Positions 14,858 through 23,813 of a stretch of DNA of 64,000 nt are shown piece after piece (the stretch's first letter is position 1; the number at the start of each line of letters is the position of its first letter). The stretch spans positions 1 through 64,000 of the forward strand of contig CANJJS010000005.1 in assembly GCA_947474705.1 (NCBI GenBank). Direction: 5' to 3'. The translations under genes were made by a program, and so were the position numbers. This stretch comes from Acetobacteraceae bacterium (GTDB taxonomy: Bacteria > Pseudomonadota > Alphaproteobacteria > Acetobacterales > Acetobacteraceae). The notes beneath the pieces were generated by a model. It was not told the origin of the DNA and searched no databases. It worked only from the letters and a program-made list of their open reading frames with translations.

Positions 14858-15232
14858 CTACTTGACCTCCACGGTCGCGCCGGCGTCTTCCAGCATCTTC
14901 TTGATCTTCGCCACTTCGTCCTTGCCGACGCTTTCCTTGACGGGCTTCGGCGCGCCTTCGACCAGGTCCTTGGCTTCCTTCAGGCCGAGACCGGTGATGG
15001 TGCGGACTTCCTTGATAACGTTGATCTTTTTGTCGCCGGCAGAGGCCAGGATGACGGTGAACTCGGTCTGCTCTTCGACCGGGGCGGCGGCCACGGCGGC
15101 CACGGGGGCGGCGGCGGCGACCGGCGCGGCGGCGGAGACGCCCCACTTCTCTTCGAGCAGCTTCGACAGCTCGGCGGCTTCCAGCACGGTCAGGCTGGAC
15201 AGTTCTTCAGCCAGTTTTTGTAGATCAGCCAT
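14858..15232 (-). CDS. rplL: 50S ribosomal protein L7/L12
   Basis: This is the 124-residue stalk protein that recruits translation factors to the ribosome. The N-terminal dimerisation segment ([23 protein letters not shown]), the Ala/Pro-rich hinge at about residues 35-55, and the C-terminal domain with [18 protein letters not shown] and a final ATVEVK are all typical. It lies 68 bases after rplJ, whose product L10 anchors it on the ribosome. Confidence 0.98.
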   Translation of the reverse strand: MADLQKLAEELSSLTVLEAAELSKLLEEKWGVSAAAPVAAAAPVAAVAAAPVEEQTEFTVILASAGDKKINVIKEVRTITGLGLKEAKDLVEGAPKPVKESVGKDEVAKIKKMLEDAGATVEVK

Positions 15233-15300
15233 TTTCGTTCGTCCTTACGGTATCATGGGGTGTTGGTTGGTTCCGCGCGAGCCGGTTGCCCGGCCGGCGG

Positions 15301-15831
15301 CTAAGCGGCTTCGGCTTCAGCCTCATCTTTCCTGGCGTAGGCCCCAAAGACCCTGGCGAGCTGTCCGCCCGGCGCCTGAAGGATCGCGGCGATTCGGGTC
15401 GCGGGGGTGGAAATCATCCCCACGAGACCGGCGCGCAGCACATCCAGGCTCGGCAGATCGGCGAGCGCCTTGATCCCGTCCGCGTTCAGCGTACGGGCGC
15501 CAAGGGCGCCTCCAATCACTTCGAACTTATCGTTGGTCTTGGCGAACTCGACGGCGGCTTTCGCGACCGATACCGCGTCGGTCGACCACGCGAGCGCGGT
15601 CGGACCTTTCAGCATCGGCTTAATGCCGTCGAACGGGGTCCCTTCCAGAGCCAGATGGGCCAGCCGGTTTTTCGCGACCTTGTACGTCGATCCCGAGGCT
15701 CGCATCTTGCGCCGCAGATCCGAGGCTTCCGCGACCGTCAGTCCCCCATTACGGGCGACGACGACCATGGAAGTGGCCTGCAACGCGGAATTGAGCTCAG
15801 CGACGAATTCGCGTTTTTCCGTACGGTCCAC
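15301..15831 (-). CDS. rplJ: 50S ribosomal protein L10
   Basis: L10 forms the base of the ribosomal stalk and represses its own operon. The protein is 176 residues, with the standard N-terminus DRTEKREFVAELN, the YKVAKNRLAHLAL segment, and a C-terminal helix that binds L7/L12. The GTG at 15831 is chosen as start: it gives the canonical N-terminus, and CGGAGA lies at the right distance upstream. The in-frame ATG 19 codons further upstream would add a basic tail not seen in the family. Confidence 0.95.
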   Translation of the reverse strand: MDRTEKREFVAELNSALQATSMVVVARNGGLTVAEASDLRRKMRASGSTYKVAKNRLAHLALEGTPFDGIKPMLKGPTALAWSTDAVSVAKAAVEFAKTNDKFEVIGGALGARTLNADGIKALADLPSLDVLRAGLVGMISTPATRIAAILQAPGGQLARVFGAYARKDEAEAEAA

Positions 15832-16134
15832 GCATCGTCTCCGTTTTGGTGTCTTTTGGCTTTCGCCAGCCAACACCGGGTTGCCCAAAGACCGGAAGGT
15901 TACCCCACCGGTCCGGTTCGCCTGTCCCGTGCCACTTCCGAAGGAAGCGCCACCTTAAAGCCGGAACCACCAAACGCCCCGCTTTCGCGTATTGTCTGGC
16001 ACCCCGTCTCCCACTCGCGAGCCCGAAAGCTCCTTAATACCTGTTACGGTAACGCGCGGTCTTGGACAGGTTCGGACATCTTTCGATGTCCTGCCCACCG
16101 CCGCCCGGAGAACCGGACAGCGGCGTATTCTGTA
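15832..16134 (-). promoter_or_regulatory. rplA-rplJ intergenic leader (possible L10 autoregulatory RNA)
   Basis: These 303 bases between rplA and rplJ have no credible gene. They contain several local inverted repeats, for example around the GGCGCTTCCTTCGGAAGTG segment (minus strand) and a GGCTGGCGAAAGCC hairpin near the rplJ start. In many bacteria the rplJ leader binds the L10-(L7/L12) complex to control rplJ, rplL and rpoBC. Position and structure fit that role; the specific L10-binding fold was not verified. Confidence 0.5.
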
Positions 16135-16833
16135 TCAGGTGCCGGCGCCCAGAGAGCCGACATCGACCCGGATGCCGGGTCCCATCGTGCTGCTGACCGC
16201 GGCCGCCTTCATATAAGTGCCCTTGGCGCCGGTCGGACGGGCCTTCTGCACGGCGTCGGCCAAAGCACGGGCGTTTTCCAGCAGCGCCGCCTCGTCGAAG
16301 CTGACCTTGCCGATGCCGGCGTGAATGATCCCGGCCTTTTCGGCGCGGAACTCGACCTGCCCGCCCTTGGCCGCCGTGACGGCGTCCTTGACGTTCATCG
16401 TCACCGTGCCCAGACGCGGATTCGGCATCAGGCCACGCGGTCCGAGGATTTTGCCGAGGCGCCCCACCAGACCCATCATGTCCGGAGTCGCGATGCAGCG
16501 ATCGAAGTTGATCTCGCCGGCCTGAATCTTCTCGGCCAGATCGTCGGCGCCAACCACGTCGGCGCCGGCCGCAGTGGCCTCGTCGGCCTTCGGTCCACGC
16601 GCGAACACGCCCACGCGGACCGTCTTACCGGTGCCGTTGGGAAGATTGGTCAGCCCACGCACCATCTGGTCCGCGTGACGCGGATCGATGCCGAGGTTCA
16701 GCGACAGCTCGACCGTCTCGTCGAACTTCGCCTTGGCGCCGGACTTGATCAGCTTGATCGCTTCGTCCAGCGAGTAGGATTTGTTGACATCCACGGCCGC
16801 GTAGGCCGCCTTCAGACGTTTGCCCTGTTTCAT
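16135..16833 (-). CDS. rplA: 50S ribosomal protein L1
   Basis: This is the 232-residue ribosomal protein L1, which binds 23S rRNA at the L1 stalk and can repress the L11 operon. The family signature around [15 protein letters not shown], the N-terminal [11 protein letters not shown] and the C-terminal [16 protein letters not shown] are present. It starts three bases after the rplK stop, so the two are co-transcribed. Confidence 0.98.
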   Translation of the reverse strand: MKQGKRLKAAYAAVDVNKSYSLDEAIKLIKSGAKAKFDETVELSLNLGIDPRHADQMVRGLTNLPNGTGKTVRVGVFARGPKADEATAAGADVVGADDLAEKIQAGEINFDRCIATPDMMGLVGRLGKILGPRGLMPNPRLGTVTMNVKDAVTAAKGGQVEFRAEKAGIIHAGIGKVSFDEAALLENARALADAVQKARPTGAKGTYMKAAAVSSTMGPGIRVDVGSLGAGT

Positions 16834-16836
16834 CGC

Positions 16837-17271
16837 TCAGCCCTCCACGACCGTGAGACCCATCGACTTCGCGGAACCGGCCAGCATGCGGATGGCGGCG
16901 TCGATGTCGTTGGCGTTCATGTCTTTCATCTTGATCTCGGCGATCTCGCGCAGTTGCGACTGCGTGACCCGGCCGACCGCGGCGCCCTTGCCGACGGTGG
17001 GGCTGCCCTTGTCGATCTTCGCCGCCTTCTTCAAAAAGTAGGTGTTCGGCGGCGTTTTCGTGATGAACGTGAAGCTGCGGTCGGCATAGGCCGTGATGAC
17101 CACGGGCGTCGGCGTGCCTGGCTCGATGTTCTGGGTGAAGGCATTGAATTCCTTCACGAAGTTCATGATGTTCAGGCCGCGCTGGCCCAGAGCCGGTCCC
17201 ACCGGCGGGGACGGATTGGCCTTACCGGCCGGAATTTGCAGCTTGATATAGCCGACGATCTTCTTCGCCAT
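16837..17271 (-). CDS. rplK: 50S ribosomal protein L11
   Basis: This 144-residue protein binds the GTPase-associated region of 23S rRNA. The N-terminal [24 protein letters not shown] and C-terminal [18 protein letters not shown] segments are characteristic. It is the first gene of the operon in this window. nusG and secE, which usually lie directly upstream, are absent; repeat R3 and a divergent lipocalin-like gene are found instead. Confidence 0.98.
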   Translation of the reverse strand: MAKKIVGYIKLQIPAGKANPSPPVGPALGQRGLNIMNFVKEFNAFTQNIEPGTPTPVVITAYADRSFTFITKTPPNTYFLKKAAKIDKGSPTVGKGAAVGRVTQSQLREIAEIKMKDMNANDIDAAIRMLAGSAKSMGLTVVEG

Positions 17272-17436
17272 GTGATCCCAGGTCCTGTTCTGTTCGACCC
17301 CAGGGACCGCGGTACGAACGACGACGAGCCGTCATAGCGCGACGGCTCGGGTCTCCCGCGTTCCGAGTGAGGGAGCGTATGTAGATGCCCGCGTTTGCGT
17401 TGTCCAGGGACAAATCGCGGGCCGGGACTCGGACAG
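17272..17436. other. Region upstream of rplK, presumed operon promoter
   Basis: This stretch separates rplK from repeat R3. No tRNA-Trp, secE or nusG is visible. It must hold the promoter for rplK-rpoC unless that lies beyond R3, but I could not pick out convincing -35/-10 elements. It includes a short inverted repeat CGACGAGCCGTCATAGCGCGACGGCTCG near 17317-17348. Confidence 0.4.
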
Positions 17437-17693
17437 GCACCAGGGCTCCGCCCCGGACCCCGCGAGGGGCTTTGCCCCTTCGAACCCCACCAGGGAAACG
17501 TCCCCTGGACCGCGATCGATTTTGGCCGGCTATTAAGGGAGGGCCTTCCACGGACGACTCAACAGCCTCGCATGGCCTTCCCTTAATAACCGGCCAAACC
17601 CCGGGGTTCCAAGGGCCAGCCCCCAAGGCCCATTGGGGCGGGATCGAAGGGCGGAGCCCTCGTGGGGTCCGGGGCAAAGCCCCGGCGCTTGAC
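17437..17693. repeat. Dispersed long-hairpin repeat, copy R3 (inverted orientation)
   Basis: This is the third copy. The inner stem 17521-17545 pairs with 17574-17598 (25 positions, two non-Watson-Crick) around a 28-base loop containing ACGGACGACTCAACAGCCTCG. The GGACCGCGATCG motif lies in the left arm here, whereas it is in the right arm of R1 and R2, so the copy is inverted. It sits between the divergent rplK operon and the lipocalin-like gene. Confidence 0.88.
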
Positions 17694-17744
17694 CCAGAGC
17701 CCGAACCCGCCACTGTGCCCGGACAAACAACGGAGGAACCCACA

Positions 17745-18140
17745 ATGGCCGAACTCACCGGAACCTGGCGCCTCGTCCGCGCCGTCTCTCGCGATGGCGA
17801 GGGCAACGAACTCCCGCCACCCTACGACGGCCAGGGTCTGGGCCGGATCGTCTTCACCCCGGACAACCGCATGGCCGTGATGATGATCGACGGCCGCGCC
17901 GCGATTCCCGCCGGCGAAAAACGCGAATACAGCGGCTACTGCGGTACCTATACCTACGACGGCAAGCGCCTCGTCACCACGGTCGACACCGCGCCCGACC
18001 CCAGCCGGATCGGCTCCGAACAACCTCGCGGCGTCCGTTTCGAAAACGGGCTCATGATCCTTCAGCCGCCGCCGCGCGCCATCCCCGGCGGCAAAACCGA
18101 GCACCGCGAACTGACCTGGGAGAAAATCTCAAACATCTGA
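17745..18140 (+). CDS. Lipocalin-like domain protein
   Basis: This is a small 131-residue cytoplasmic protein. The opening LTGTWRLVRAVSRDGEGN and the later YSGYCGTYTYDG and LTWEKI fit the lipocalin-like family of short beta-barrel proteins often found near catabolic genes. Function is unknown; it may bind a small hydrophobic ligand. The start is supported by a CGGAGGA ribosome site. Its end overlaps the convergent monooxygenase gene by 12 bases. Confidence 0.75.
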   Translation: MAELTGTWRLVRAVSRDGEGNELPPPYDGQGLGRIVFTPDNRMAVMMIDGRAAIPAGEKREYSGYCGTYTYDGKRLVTTVDTAPDPSRIGSEQPRGVRFENGLMILQPPPRAIPGGKTEHRELTWEKISNI

Positions 18141-19346
18141 CCGCCGCGCCGCGATATGCGCGGCCAGCGCCGCCGAGTCCTGGCCAACGCCGAACAGAAA
18201 CGACGAACTCATCCGCGACAGAAACGGCAGACCGAGGAAATACAGGCCAGGCACCTCGGTCACGCCGTCGCGATGCACCGGCATCCCCCTGCCATCGAGA
18301 ACCGGCACATCGATCCAACCGAAATCGAACCCATAGCCGGTCGCCCAAATCACCGCGCCGACCCCGGCCACGCGCAGGTCCAGACTCCGAACCGGCGTCT
18401 CCAAACCCGGCGGCGCCGGCGCCAGAACCCGCGCCGCCGGATCTTCCGGCGAATTCATGCCGTGCCTGGCGATATGCGCATCGACGAAATCCATGAACGC
18501 GAAATACGCGGCATCGCCCTGCGCCAGATTGTCCATCAAATCCGGCCCGAACCCCATGACCCCATCCACCGCCCGCTCCGCCCGTCCCAACAGCACCATC
18601 CCCTGGTCCGCGAAACGCCGGAAATCGATGGTGCCGCCACCATAAGCGCCCGTATGCACCAAAGGCCCCCGATCCGGCCCGCGCTTCGCCGCCGGAGTCT
18701 GATCCATCCCCGTTTCGATCCACCACCAGATGTGATCGTGCCCCCGGTAACGCCGCGGCGCGCGCCGGTGCCGGCTGACGGAGAAGTAGACCTGACGTCC
18801 CGCCCGCATCAGCTCATGCGCGATCTGCGAACCCGAAGCCCCCGCGCCCACGACCAACACCGCGCCCGCCGGCAATTGTCGGGGATCGCGATACCGGCTC
18901 GCGTGCATCTGGAGAATATCCGGCGTTTCCGGCAACAACGGCGGCACGATCGGACGTTGAAACGGACCGGTGGCGACAACGACATTGTCCGCCGCCATGG
19001 GCCCATCCGAGGTTTCCGCGATAAACCCGCCCTCCCCCACCCGCAGACCGGTGACCGCCACCCCGCGGCGAACCGGCACACCCGCGAACCGCGCGTAATC
19101 GTCGAGAAAATCGGCGATCTGCGCGGCCGTGGCGTACCCGTTGGGATTGACGAGCGAGAGCGGAAAGCCCGGCAATCGAACCAGCGCGTTGGGCGTCTGA
19201 AAATGCATCCCGGTCCAACGCTCGGATCGCCAGCGCTCGCCAACCCGGCCGCGTTCCAGCACCAGATGCGGGCGGCCCAGTTTGCTTAACGCGTGACTCA
19301 TGGTCAGACCCGCCTGACCCGCGCCGATAATCAACGTTTCGGGCAT
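18129..19346 (-). CDS. Flavin-containing NAD(P)H-dependent monooxygenase-like oxidoreductase
   Basis: This 405-residue protein has an N-terminal FAD motif (IIGAGQAG, residues 6-13), a second nucleotide motif near 168 (VVGAGASG) for NAD(P)H, and the late ATG motif (VIWATGYGFDFGWID). This is the layout of the YUCCA/FMO-like and putative potassium-transporter-associated CzcO oxidoreductases. The substrate is not predictable. It follows the UspA-like gene by 23 bases, and with the Lon-like gene upstream may form a three-gene operon. Confidence 0.82.
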   Translation of the reverse strand: MPETLIIGAGQAGLTMSHALSKLGRPHLVLERGRVGERWRSERWTGMHFQTPNALVRLPGFPLSLVNPNGYATAAQIADFLDDYARFAGVPVRRGVAVTGLRVGEGGFIAETSDGPMAADNVVVATGPFQRPIVPPLLPETPDILQMHASRYRDPRQLPAGAVLVVGAGASGSQIAHELMRAGRQVYFSVSRHRRAPRRYRGHDHIWWWIETGMDQTPAAKRGPDRGPLVHTGAYGGGTIDFRRFADQGMVLLGRAERAVDGVMGFGPDLMDNLAQGDAAYFAFMDFVDAHIARHGMNSPEDPAARVLAPAPPGLETPVRSLDLRVAGVGAVIWATGYGFDFGWIDVPVLDGRGMPVHRDGVTEVPGLYFLGLPFLSRMSSSFLFGVGQDSAALAAHIAARRSDV

Positions 19347-19369
19347 GAGATCTCCCCGGGATCGCCGTG

Positions 19370-20122
19370 TTATTCCAGAACCAGCACCGGCACGCCCCGC
19401 CGGGCCGAAAGCTCCGCGGCCACTTCCCCAAAAGGTCCGGTCCGCGACAGCGCGATCATGCGCTCCCCCGCGTCGTTGAGCGCACCCGCCAACTCCTCCG
19501 CCGAAACGCCCGCCACGGGATAATCTCCCCCCCTGGGCATCGCCACCGCAAGCACCTCCCCGATTCGTTCCGCGATCTGACGGGCAGCGGCGATACAGGG
19601 ATCCGCCGCGTCCGCCGCGGCCGCCACGATCGGTCCGCGACGCGGAGCGGCATTGGGCGGCAACCACAACACCGCGGCCGGAGATCCCTGCGCGGTCGCG
19701 GTCAACCGTTGAAAGCCATGAGTCGCGCCGCCAATCCGGGACGGCGACACCGCGACAATATCGGTTTCGACGCAAAGCCCGGCCGCCAAGGGTCCGGGAT
19801 CGCCGCGGCGAATTTCGAATGTTTCGGGGATGCCGGCTTCTTTCGCGGCGGTCGAGAACCGCTCGCGCGCCCATGCCGCCGCCGCGCGCATCTCGTTTTC
19901 CAGCCGTTCCGGTTCCAGCGGGCGCCAACGATGCGTAACCGGATCGATCTCGCGGGAAAACGGCAAGGCGCTGGCATGCAACAACGCCTCGTCCTCGACA
20001 AACACCGCCAAAAGCTCCAACCCCAGCGACTTCGCGAACGCCGCGGCCTCCCTGGGAGACGACGGACCGGTCGCGCCCACGCCGAGTTCGAGAATCAACC
20101 TGCGAAAACCGGGAGCGCTCAT
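19370..20122 (-). CDS. UspA-like hypothetical protein
   Basis: This is a 250-residue protein with an N-terminal half resembling universal stress proteins: a Rossmann-like start (RRLILELGVG), LGLELLAVFVED, and later HGFQRL and AAVLWLPP. A clear ATP-binding GxxG-9x-G(S/T) motif is not seen. Its ATG overlaps the Lon-like stop by four bases (ATGA), so translation is probably coupled and the product may serve that protease or share its stress role. Confidence 0.6.
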   Translation of the reverse strand: MSAPGFRRLILELGVGATGPSSPREAAAFAKSLGLELLAVFVEDEALLHASALPFSREIDPVTHRWRPLEPERLENEMRAAAAWARERFSTAAKEAGIPETFEIRRGDPGPLAAGLCVETDIVAVSPSRIGGATHGFQRLTATAQGSPAAVLWLPPNAAPRRGPIVAAAADAADPCIAAARQIAERIGEVLAVAMPRGGDYPVAGVSAEELAGALNDAGERMIALSRTGPFGEVAAELSARRGVPVLVLE

Positions 20123-22542
20123 GGTTTCGCCGCCCGCGGCAACTCATCCGGCCTGCCGCCCGCGTCCTTGATCACCTGAAGGAATTTTTTCAGGCGGGCG
20201 GCGACCGCGCGGTTGACACTGCCTTCGGGCCAGCCGCCGTCGGGCCCGCGTTCGCTCATCGGATGTCCCGTCAACAACGCCATGCCCTGGTCGATCGTTT
20301 CAATCGGCCAGATCGCGAATTTTCCCGCCGCGCAGGCCGCCACCACATCGGCGCGCAGCATCAAATGCTGGGCGTTACTGGCGGGAATCATCACCCCCTG
20401 CGTCCCGGTCAGACCGCGGGCGGCGCAAATATCGAAATATCCTTCGATCTTGTCGTTCGCCCCGCCAATCGCCTGCACGATCCCATGCTGATTGACCGAA
20501 CCGGTCACGGCGATATCCTGGCGCAACGGAATCTCCGAAATCGCCGACAACAACGCGTAAAGCTCGGTCGAGGACGCGCTGTCGCCGTCGACGCCGCCAT
20601 AGGATTGTTCGAACACAAGACTGGCGTTCAGCGAAATCGGAGTGTCCTGACCGTAACGTCCCGCCAGATATCCCGACAAAATAAGCACCCCCTTGGAATG
20701 CAAGGGACCGCCCAGTTCCACCTCCCGTTCGATGTCCACGATGCGCCCCGCGCCGGGACGCACGCCGCAGGTGATCCGCGACGGCTTTCCGAAGGCGAAC
20801 CCTCCCAAGGACATAACGCTCAGACCATTGATCTGGCCCACACGGGCACCGGATGTATCGATCAACGCGATATCGCGCAGAATCATCTCCCGGCCCCGAT
20901 CGCGTATGCGCGACGCCCGCGCGATCTGTTGGGCGATCGCATGCTCGACATCGTCGCGCGTCGCCACCGCGCGCCCCGCCACACCGGCCCAATGACTGAC
21001 CTCGGTCAACAAATCGCGCAACAAATCCACCCGCAGGGTCAAACGAGTCTGGTCCTCGGCGAGCCGGGCCGCGTGCTCGATCGCGCGCCCCACCGCGTCG
21101 CGGTCGAGCGGCTTCAACCCCTCCGCGTACGCGATCCCGCCAATGATCCGCGCGAGCATCATTTCGTTTTCGACGCCGCGCTCGCATTCGTCGTCGAAAT
21201 CGGCGAGCACCTTGAAATGCCGGGCCAGATCGGGATCGGCGCTCGACAGAAGATAGTACAGATTACGGTCGCCGAACAGAACGATCTTGATATTCAACGG
21301 AATCGGGTCGGGTTCCAGCGAAACCGTCGCGGTCAGGCCAACGAACCGGGTCACGTCCTCGATGACGATCTCGCCCCGCGTCAACGCCCGCTTCAGCGCC
21401 GACCACGAGTACGGCTCCGACAACAACGCGCGCGCGTCGAGCAGCAGCGTGCCGCCATTCGCCCGATGCAAGGCCCCCGCCTTGATCATGCCGAAATTCG
21501 TTACCAACGCGCCCTGGCTTTGCAAATACTCGACCCGTCCAACGAGGTTGGAAAGCGTGGGGTTGAGCTCCTCCACCACCGGCGCGTCGGAACCGTGATC
21601 GAATTGCGAGACAACGACATTGATCTCGTACCGCTCCAACGCGCTATCGAGCCGCGCGATCGCGGCCGGATCGGCGGCGGCTTCCTGACGCGCCACGAAA
21701 AGCTGGATATTTTCAAGAAGGTCGGCCGCCATCGCGTCGATATGCGCGAGCACCCCTGGCAGGTCCTCGTACGCGGCTTTGACCTGCCGCACCGTATGTT
21801 CCATGGCGAAACGCGCGGTATCGCGCTCCAGCGCCTGGGTCGCGTCGCGGGTTTCCTTTTCCAGCCGCGACATGCCGCGCAGCGTATCTTCCAGGTCCTT
21901 TTCCAACGATTCGATCGCCTGTTGCGCGGCGTGCTGTTCGTCGCGCAGCCAGGCATTGAAATCGGCCGGCGGAACGATTTTGCCGTCGCGCACAGGCGCC
22001 AGCGTGAATCCGGCGGGTGTGCGCAAAATCGCCACCCCCTTCTCCTGCGCCTTCTCGTTCAACGCCGCGAATACCGCCTGACCCTTGGCCTGAATCCCCT
22101 GCTGAACCGCCGCGCGCCGCTTTTGATAGTCCTCGCTTTCGAACACGGCCGGGAGCGCCGCTTTCAACTCGGCGATCAGATCGTGTACCGCCTTCTGAAA
22201 CCCAGGCGCCCGGCCCGCCGGTAAAGACAAGGCACGCGGCCGCCGCGGATCGACGAAATTGTCGACATAAACCCAGTCCGGCGGACCCGGCCGGGTCAAC
22301 GCCGCCTCGTCCAACATCAAACGCACGGATTCGCGCACCCGGTCAGCGGCGTCCCCAATCGCGAAAATATTGAAGCCCGCCTGCCCTACACAGGTCCCGA
22401 AGCCAATCGCCTCCCGCGCGCGCGGCTGGTGGATCAGCCCAGGGAGCCGCGCCATGCCGGACGTGTCGGCGAAATCGAGCGCGGCGGGATCCGTCCGCCG
22501 ATATAAACGCTCCGGCGCGAGCGGTACAGGCACTTCAGCCAT
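20119..22542 (-). CDS. Lon-like (LonB/COG1067-type) protease with degenerate Walker A
   Basis: This 807-residue protein belongs to the Lon-related proteases that lack the Lon N-domain and have an insertion inside the AAA+ module. The catalytic dyad is Ser655 (DGDSASS) and Lys698 (GGANDKIEG), 43 residues apart as in Lon. The Walker B-like HRANGGTLLLDA is present. The expected GPPGTGKT loop after NIFAIG (about 63-70) reads GDAADRVR, so ATP binding at the usual site looks lost. A long coiled-coil-like insertion spans about 170-280. The start MAEV at 22542 has GGGAGGGAAG upstream. Confidence 0.85.
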   Translation of the reverse strand: MAEVPVPLAPERLYRRTDPAALDFADTSGMARLPGLIHQPRAREAIGFGTCVGQAGFNIFAIGDAADRVRESVRLMLDEAALTRPGPPDWVYVDNFVDPRRPRALSLPAGRAPGFQKAVHDLIAELKAALPAVFESEDYQKRRAAVQQGIQAKGQAVFAALNEKAQEKGVAILRTPAGFTLAPVRDGKIVPPADFNAWLRDEQHAAQQAIESLEKDLEDTLRGMSRLEKETRDATQALERDTARFAMEHTVRQVKAAYEDLPGVLAHIDAMAADLLENIQLFVARQEAAADPAAIARLDSALERYEINVVVSQFDHGSDAPVVEELNPTLSNLVGRVEYLQSQGALVTNFGMIKAGALHRANGGTLLLDARALLSEPYSWSALKRALTRGEIVIEDVTRFVGLTATVSLEPDPIPLNIKIVLFGDRNLYYLLSSADPDLARHFKVLADFDDECERGVENEMMLARIIGGIAYAEGLKPLDRDAVGRAIEHAARLAEDQTRLTLRVDLLRDLLTEVSHWAGVAGRAVATRDDVEHAIAQQIARASRIRDRGREMILRDIALIDTSGARVGQINGLSVMSLGGFAFGKPSRITCGVRPGAGRIVDIEREVELGGPLHSKGVLILSGYLAGRYGQDTPISLNASLVFEQSYGGVDGDSASSTELYALLSAISEIPLRQDIAVTGSVNQHGIVQAIGGANDKIEGYFDICAARGLTGTQGVMIPASNAQHLMLRADVVAACAAGKFAIWPIETIDQGMALLTGHPMSERGPDGGWPEGSVNRAVAARLKKFLQVIKDAGGRPDELPRAAKP

Positions 22543-22706
22543 GACAAAGCTTCCCTCCCGCCAAAACAACCGGCCCGCCGATCATGTCACGATCCCGGCA
22601 AAACCGCCACGCGGCCCGCGCGGCACCCGGCATGGCGCCTATGTTTTGAGAGAAACCTGGGCGCCGCCCCCGGCCCATGCCGAGAGGAACGCCCCTCCAG
22701 CCCGCT

Positions 22707-22955
22707 TCACTCGGTCGCGTCGTCGCGGAACCATGCCTCGACGGGGCCGTTCAGTTTCATGGTCAAAGGCCGGCCTTTGCGATCGACGGTTTTGCCGACG
22801 GCCATACGGACCCAGCCTTCGCTGATGCAGTATTCCTCGACCGTATGACGTTCGATGTCTTTGAATTTAATGCCGATTCCACGGGCCAGCGCGGCCTCGT
22901 CGTAAAACGGGCTGGCCGGGTTGTTGCAGAGGCGATCGGGCGGCGTATCGGACAT
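22707..22955 (-). CDS. DUF3297 family small protein
   Basis: This is an 82-residue protein starting MSDTPPDRL, with SPFYDEAALARGIGI, EEYCISEGW and GNPLT-like KGRPLTMKL segments, which match the DUF3297 family found widely in Proteobacteria. The function is unknown. It lies 42 bases downstream of the PEP-mutase-family gene on the same strand. Confidence 0.85.
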   Translation of the reverse strand: MSDTPPDRLCNNPASPFYDEAALARGIGIKFKDIERHTVEEYCISEGWVRMAVGKTVDRKGRPLTMKLNGPVEAWFRDDATE

Positions 22956-22997
22956 GGAGAACCTTTCAGGCGAAGCGAACGAAGGACGGACGTGCGA

Positions 22998-23813
22998 TCA
23001 CGTCATGAACCTGTTCCAATCCGGCGTCGGCATGGTGCCGTCAAGATACGAGAAGGTGCCGTGGTCCCGGACCTCCATGGCCGCGTTCATCGCGCCGGTC
23101 ATCGCGGCGCGGAACAGCGATGTCGCGAGGCTGATCCGCTTCACCCCCGCGGCGGCCAGCTCGGGCACCGTGAAGGATTTACCGCGGATGCCCGCCATGA
23201 AGTTCACGGGCTTCGACACCGACGAGCAGACGGCCCGCACCGCGTCCAGGTCGGGCAGCCCAGGCGCCATCAGGACATCGGCACCGGCGGCCTCGAAGGC
23301 CTGGAGACGGGCGATGGTGTCGTTCAGATCGGGGTTGCCGCGCAGGTAATTTTCCGTCCGCGCCGTCAGCAGGAATGGAAACCCGAACCCTTGCGCGACC
23401 TGGGCCGCCGCGGCGATTCGTTCCGCCGCGAGGCCGATATCCATCAGCGGATACGATGGATCGCCCGTCGCGTCCTCGATGGACGCGCCGACCAGGCCGA
23501 CGGAGGCTCCCAGCGCGATCGTCAGCGCGGCGTCCATCGGGGTATCGCCAAAGCCTTTTTCCATGTCGGCGGAGACCGGCAGATCGGTGGCGTCCACGAT
23601 GGTCCGGGCGTTGATCGCGGCCTCTTCCCGCGTCACCTGCCCGTCCTTGCGGCCCAACACACCGGCCTTCGCCCCCGACGACGTCGCCAGCGCCTTGAAC
23701 CCCAGGCCCGCCAGCAGTTTCGCCGAGCCCGCATCCCAGGCGTTGGCGATCAGGAAAGCACCCGGCGCATCGTGCAAGGCGCGGAAGGCGATGGCTTTTT
23801 CGGTCTGTGTCAC
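22998..23813 (-). CDS. Isocitrate lyase/PEP mutase family protein
   Basis: This 271-residue (beta/alpha)8 enzyme of the isocitrate lyase/PEP mutase superfamily makes or breaks C-C or C-P bonds next to oxalate-like substrates. The metal/substrate region reads VSADMEKGFGD, close to the family ADxExGYG pattern, and SSGAKAG replaces the usual loop near the N-terminus. The typical ICL KKCGH catalytic loop is absent, so it is not isocitrate lyase proper; an oxaloacetate hydrolase-like or methylisocitrate-lyase-like role is possible. It starts with GTG, sharing GTGA with the GMC oxidoreductase stop, so translation is coupled. Confidence 0.85.
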   Translation of the reverse strand: MTQTEKAIAFRALHDAPGAFLIANAWDAGSAKLLAGLGFKALATSSGAKAGVLGRKDGQVTREEAAINARTIVDATDLPVSADMEKGFGDTPMDAALTIALGASVGLVGASIEDATGDPSYPLMDIGLAAERIAAAAQVAQGFGFPFLLTARTENYLRGNPDLNDTIARLQAFEAAGADVLMAPGLPDLDAVRAVCSSVSKPVNFMAGIRGKSFTVPELAAAGVKRISLATSLFRAAMTGAMNAAMEVRDHGTFSYLDGTMPTPDWNRFMT

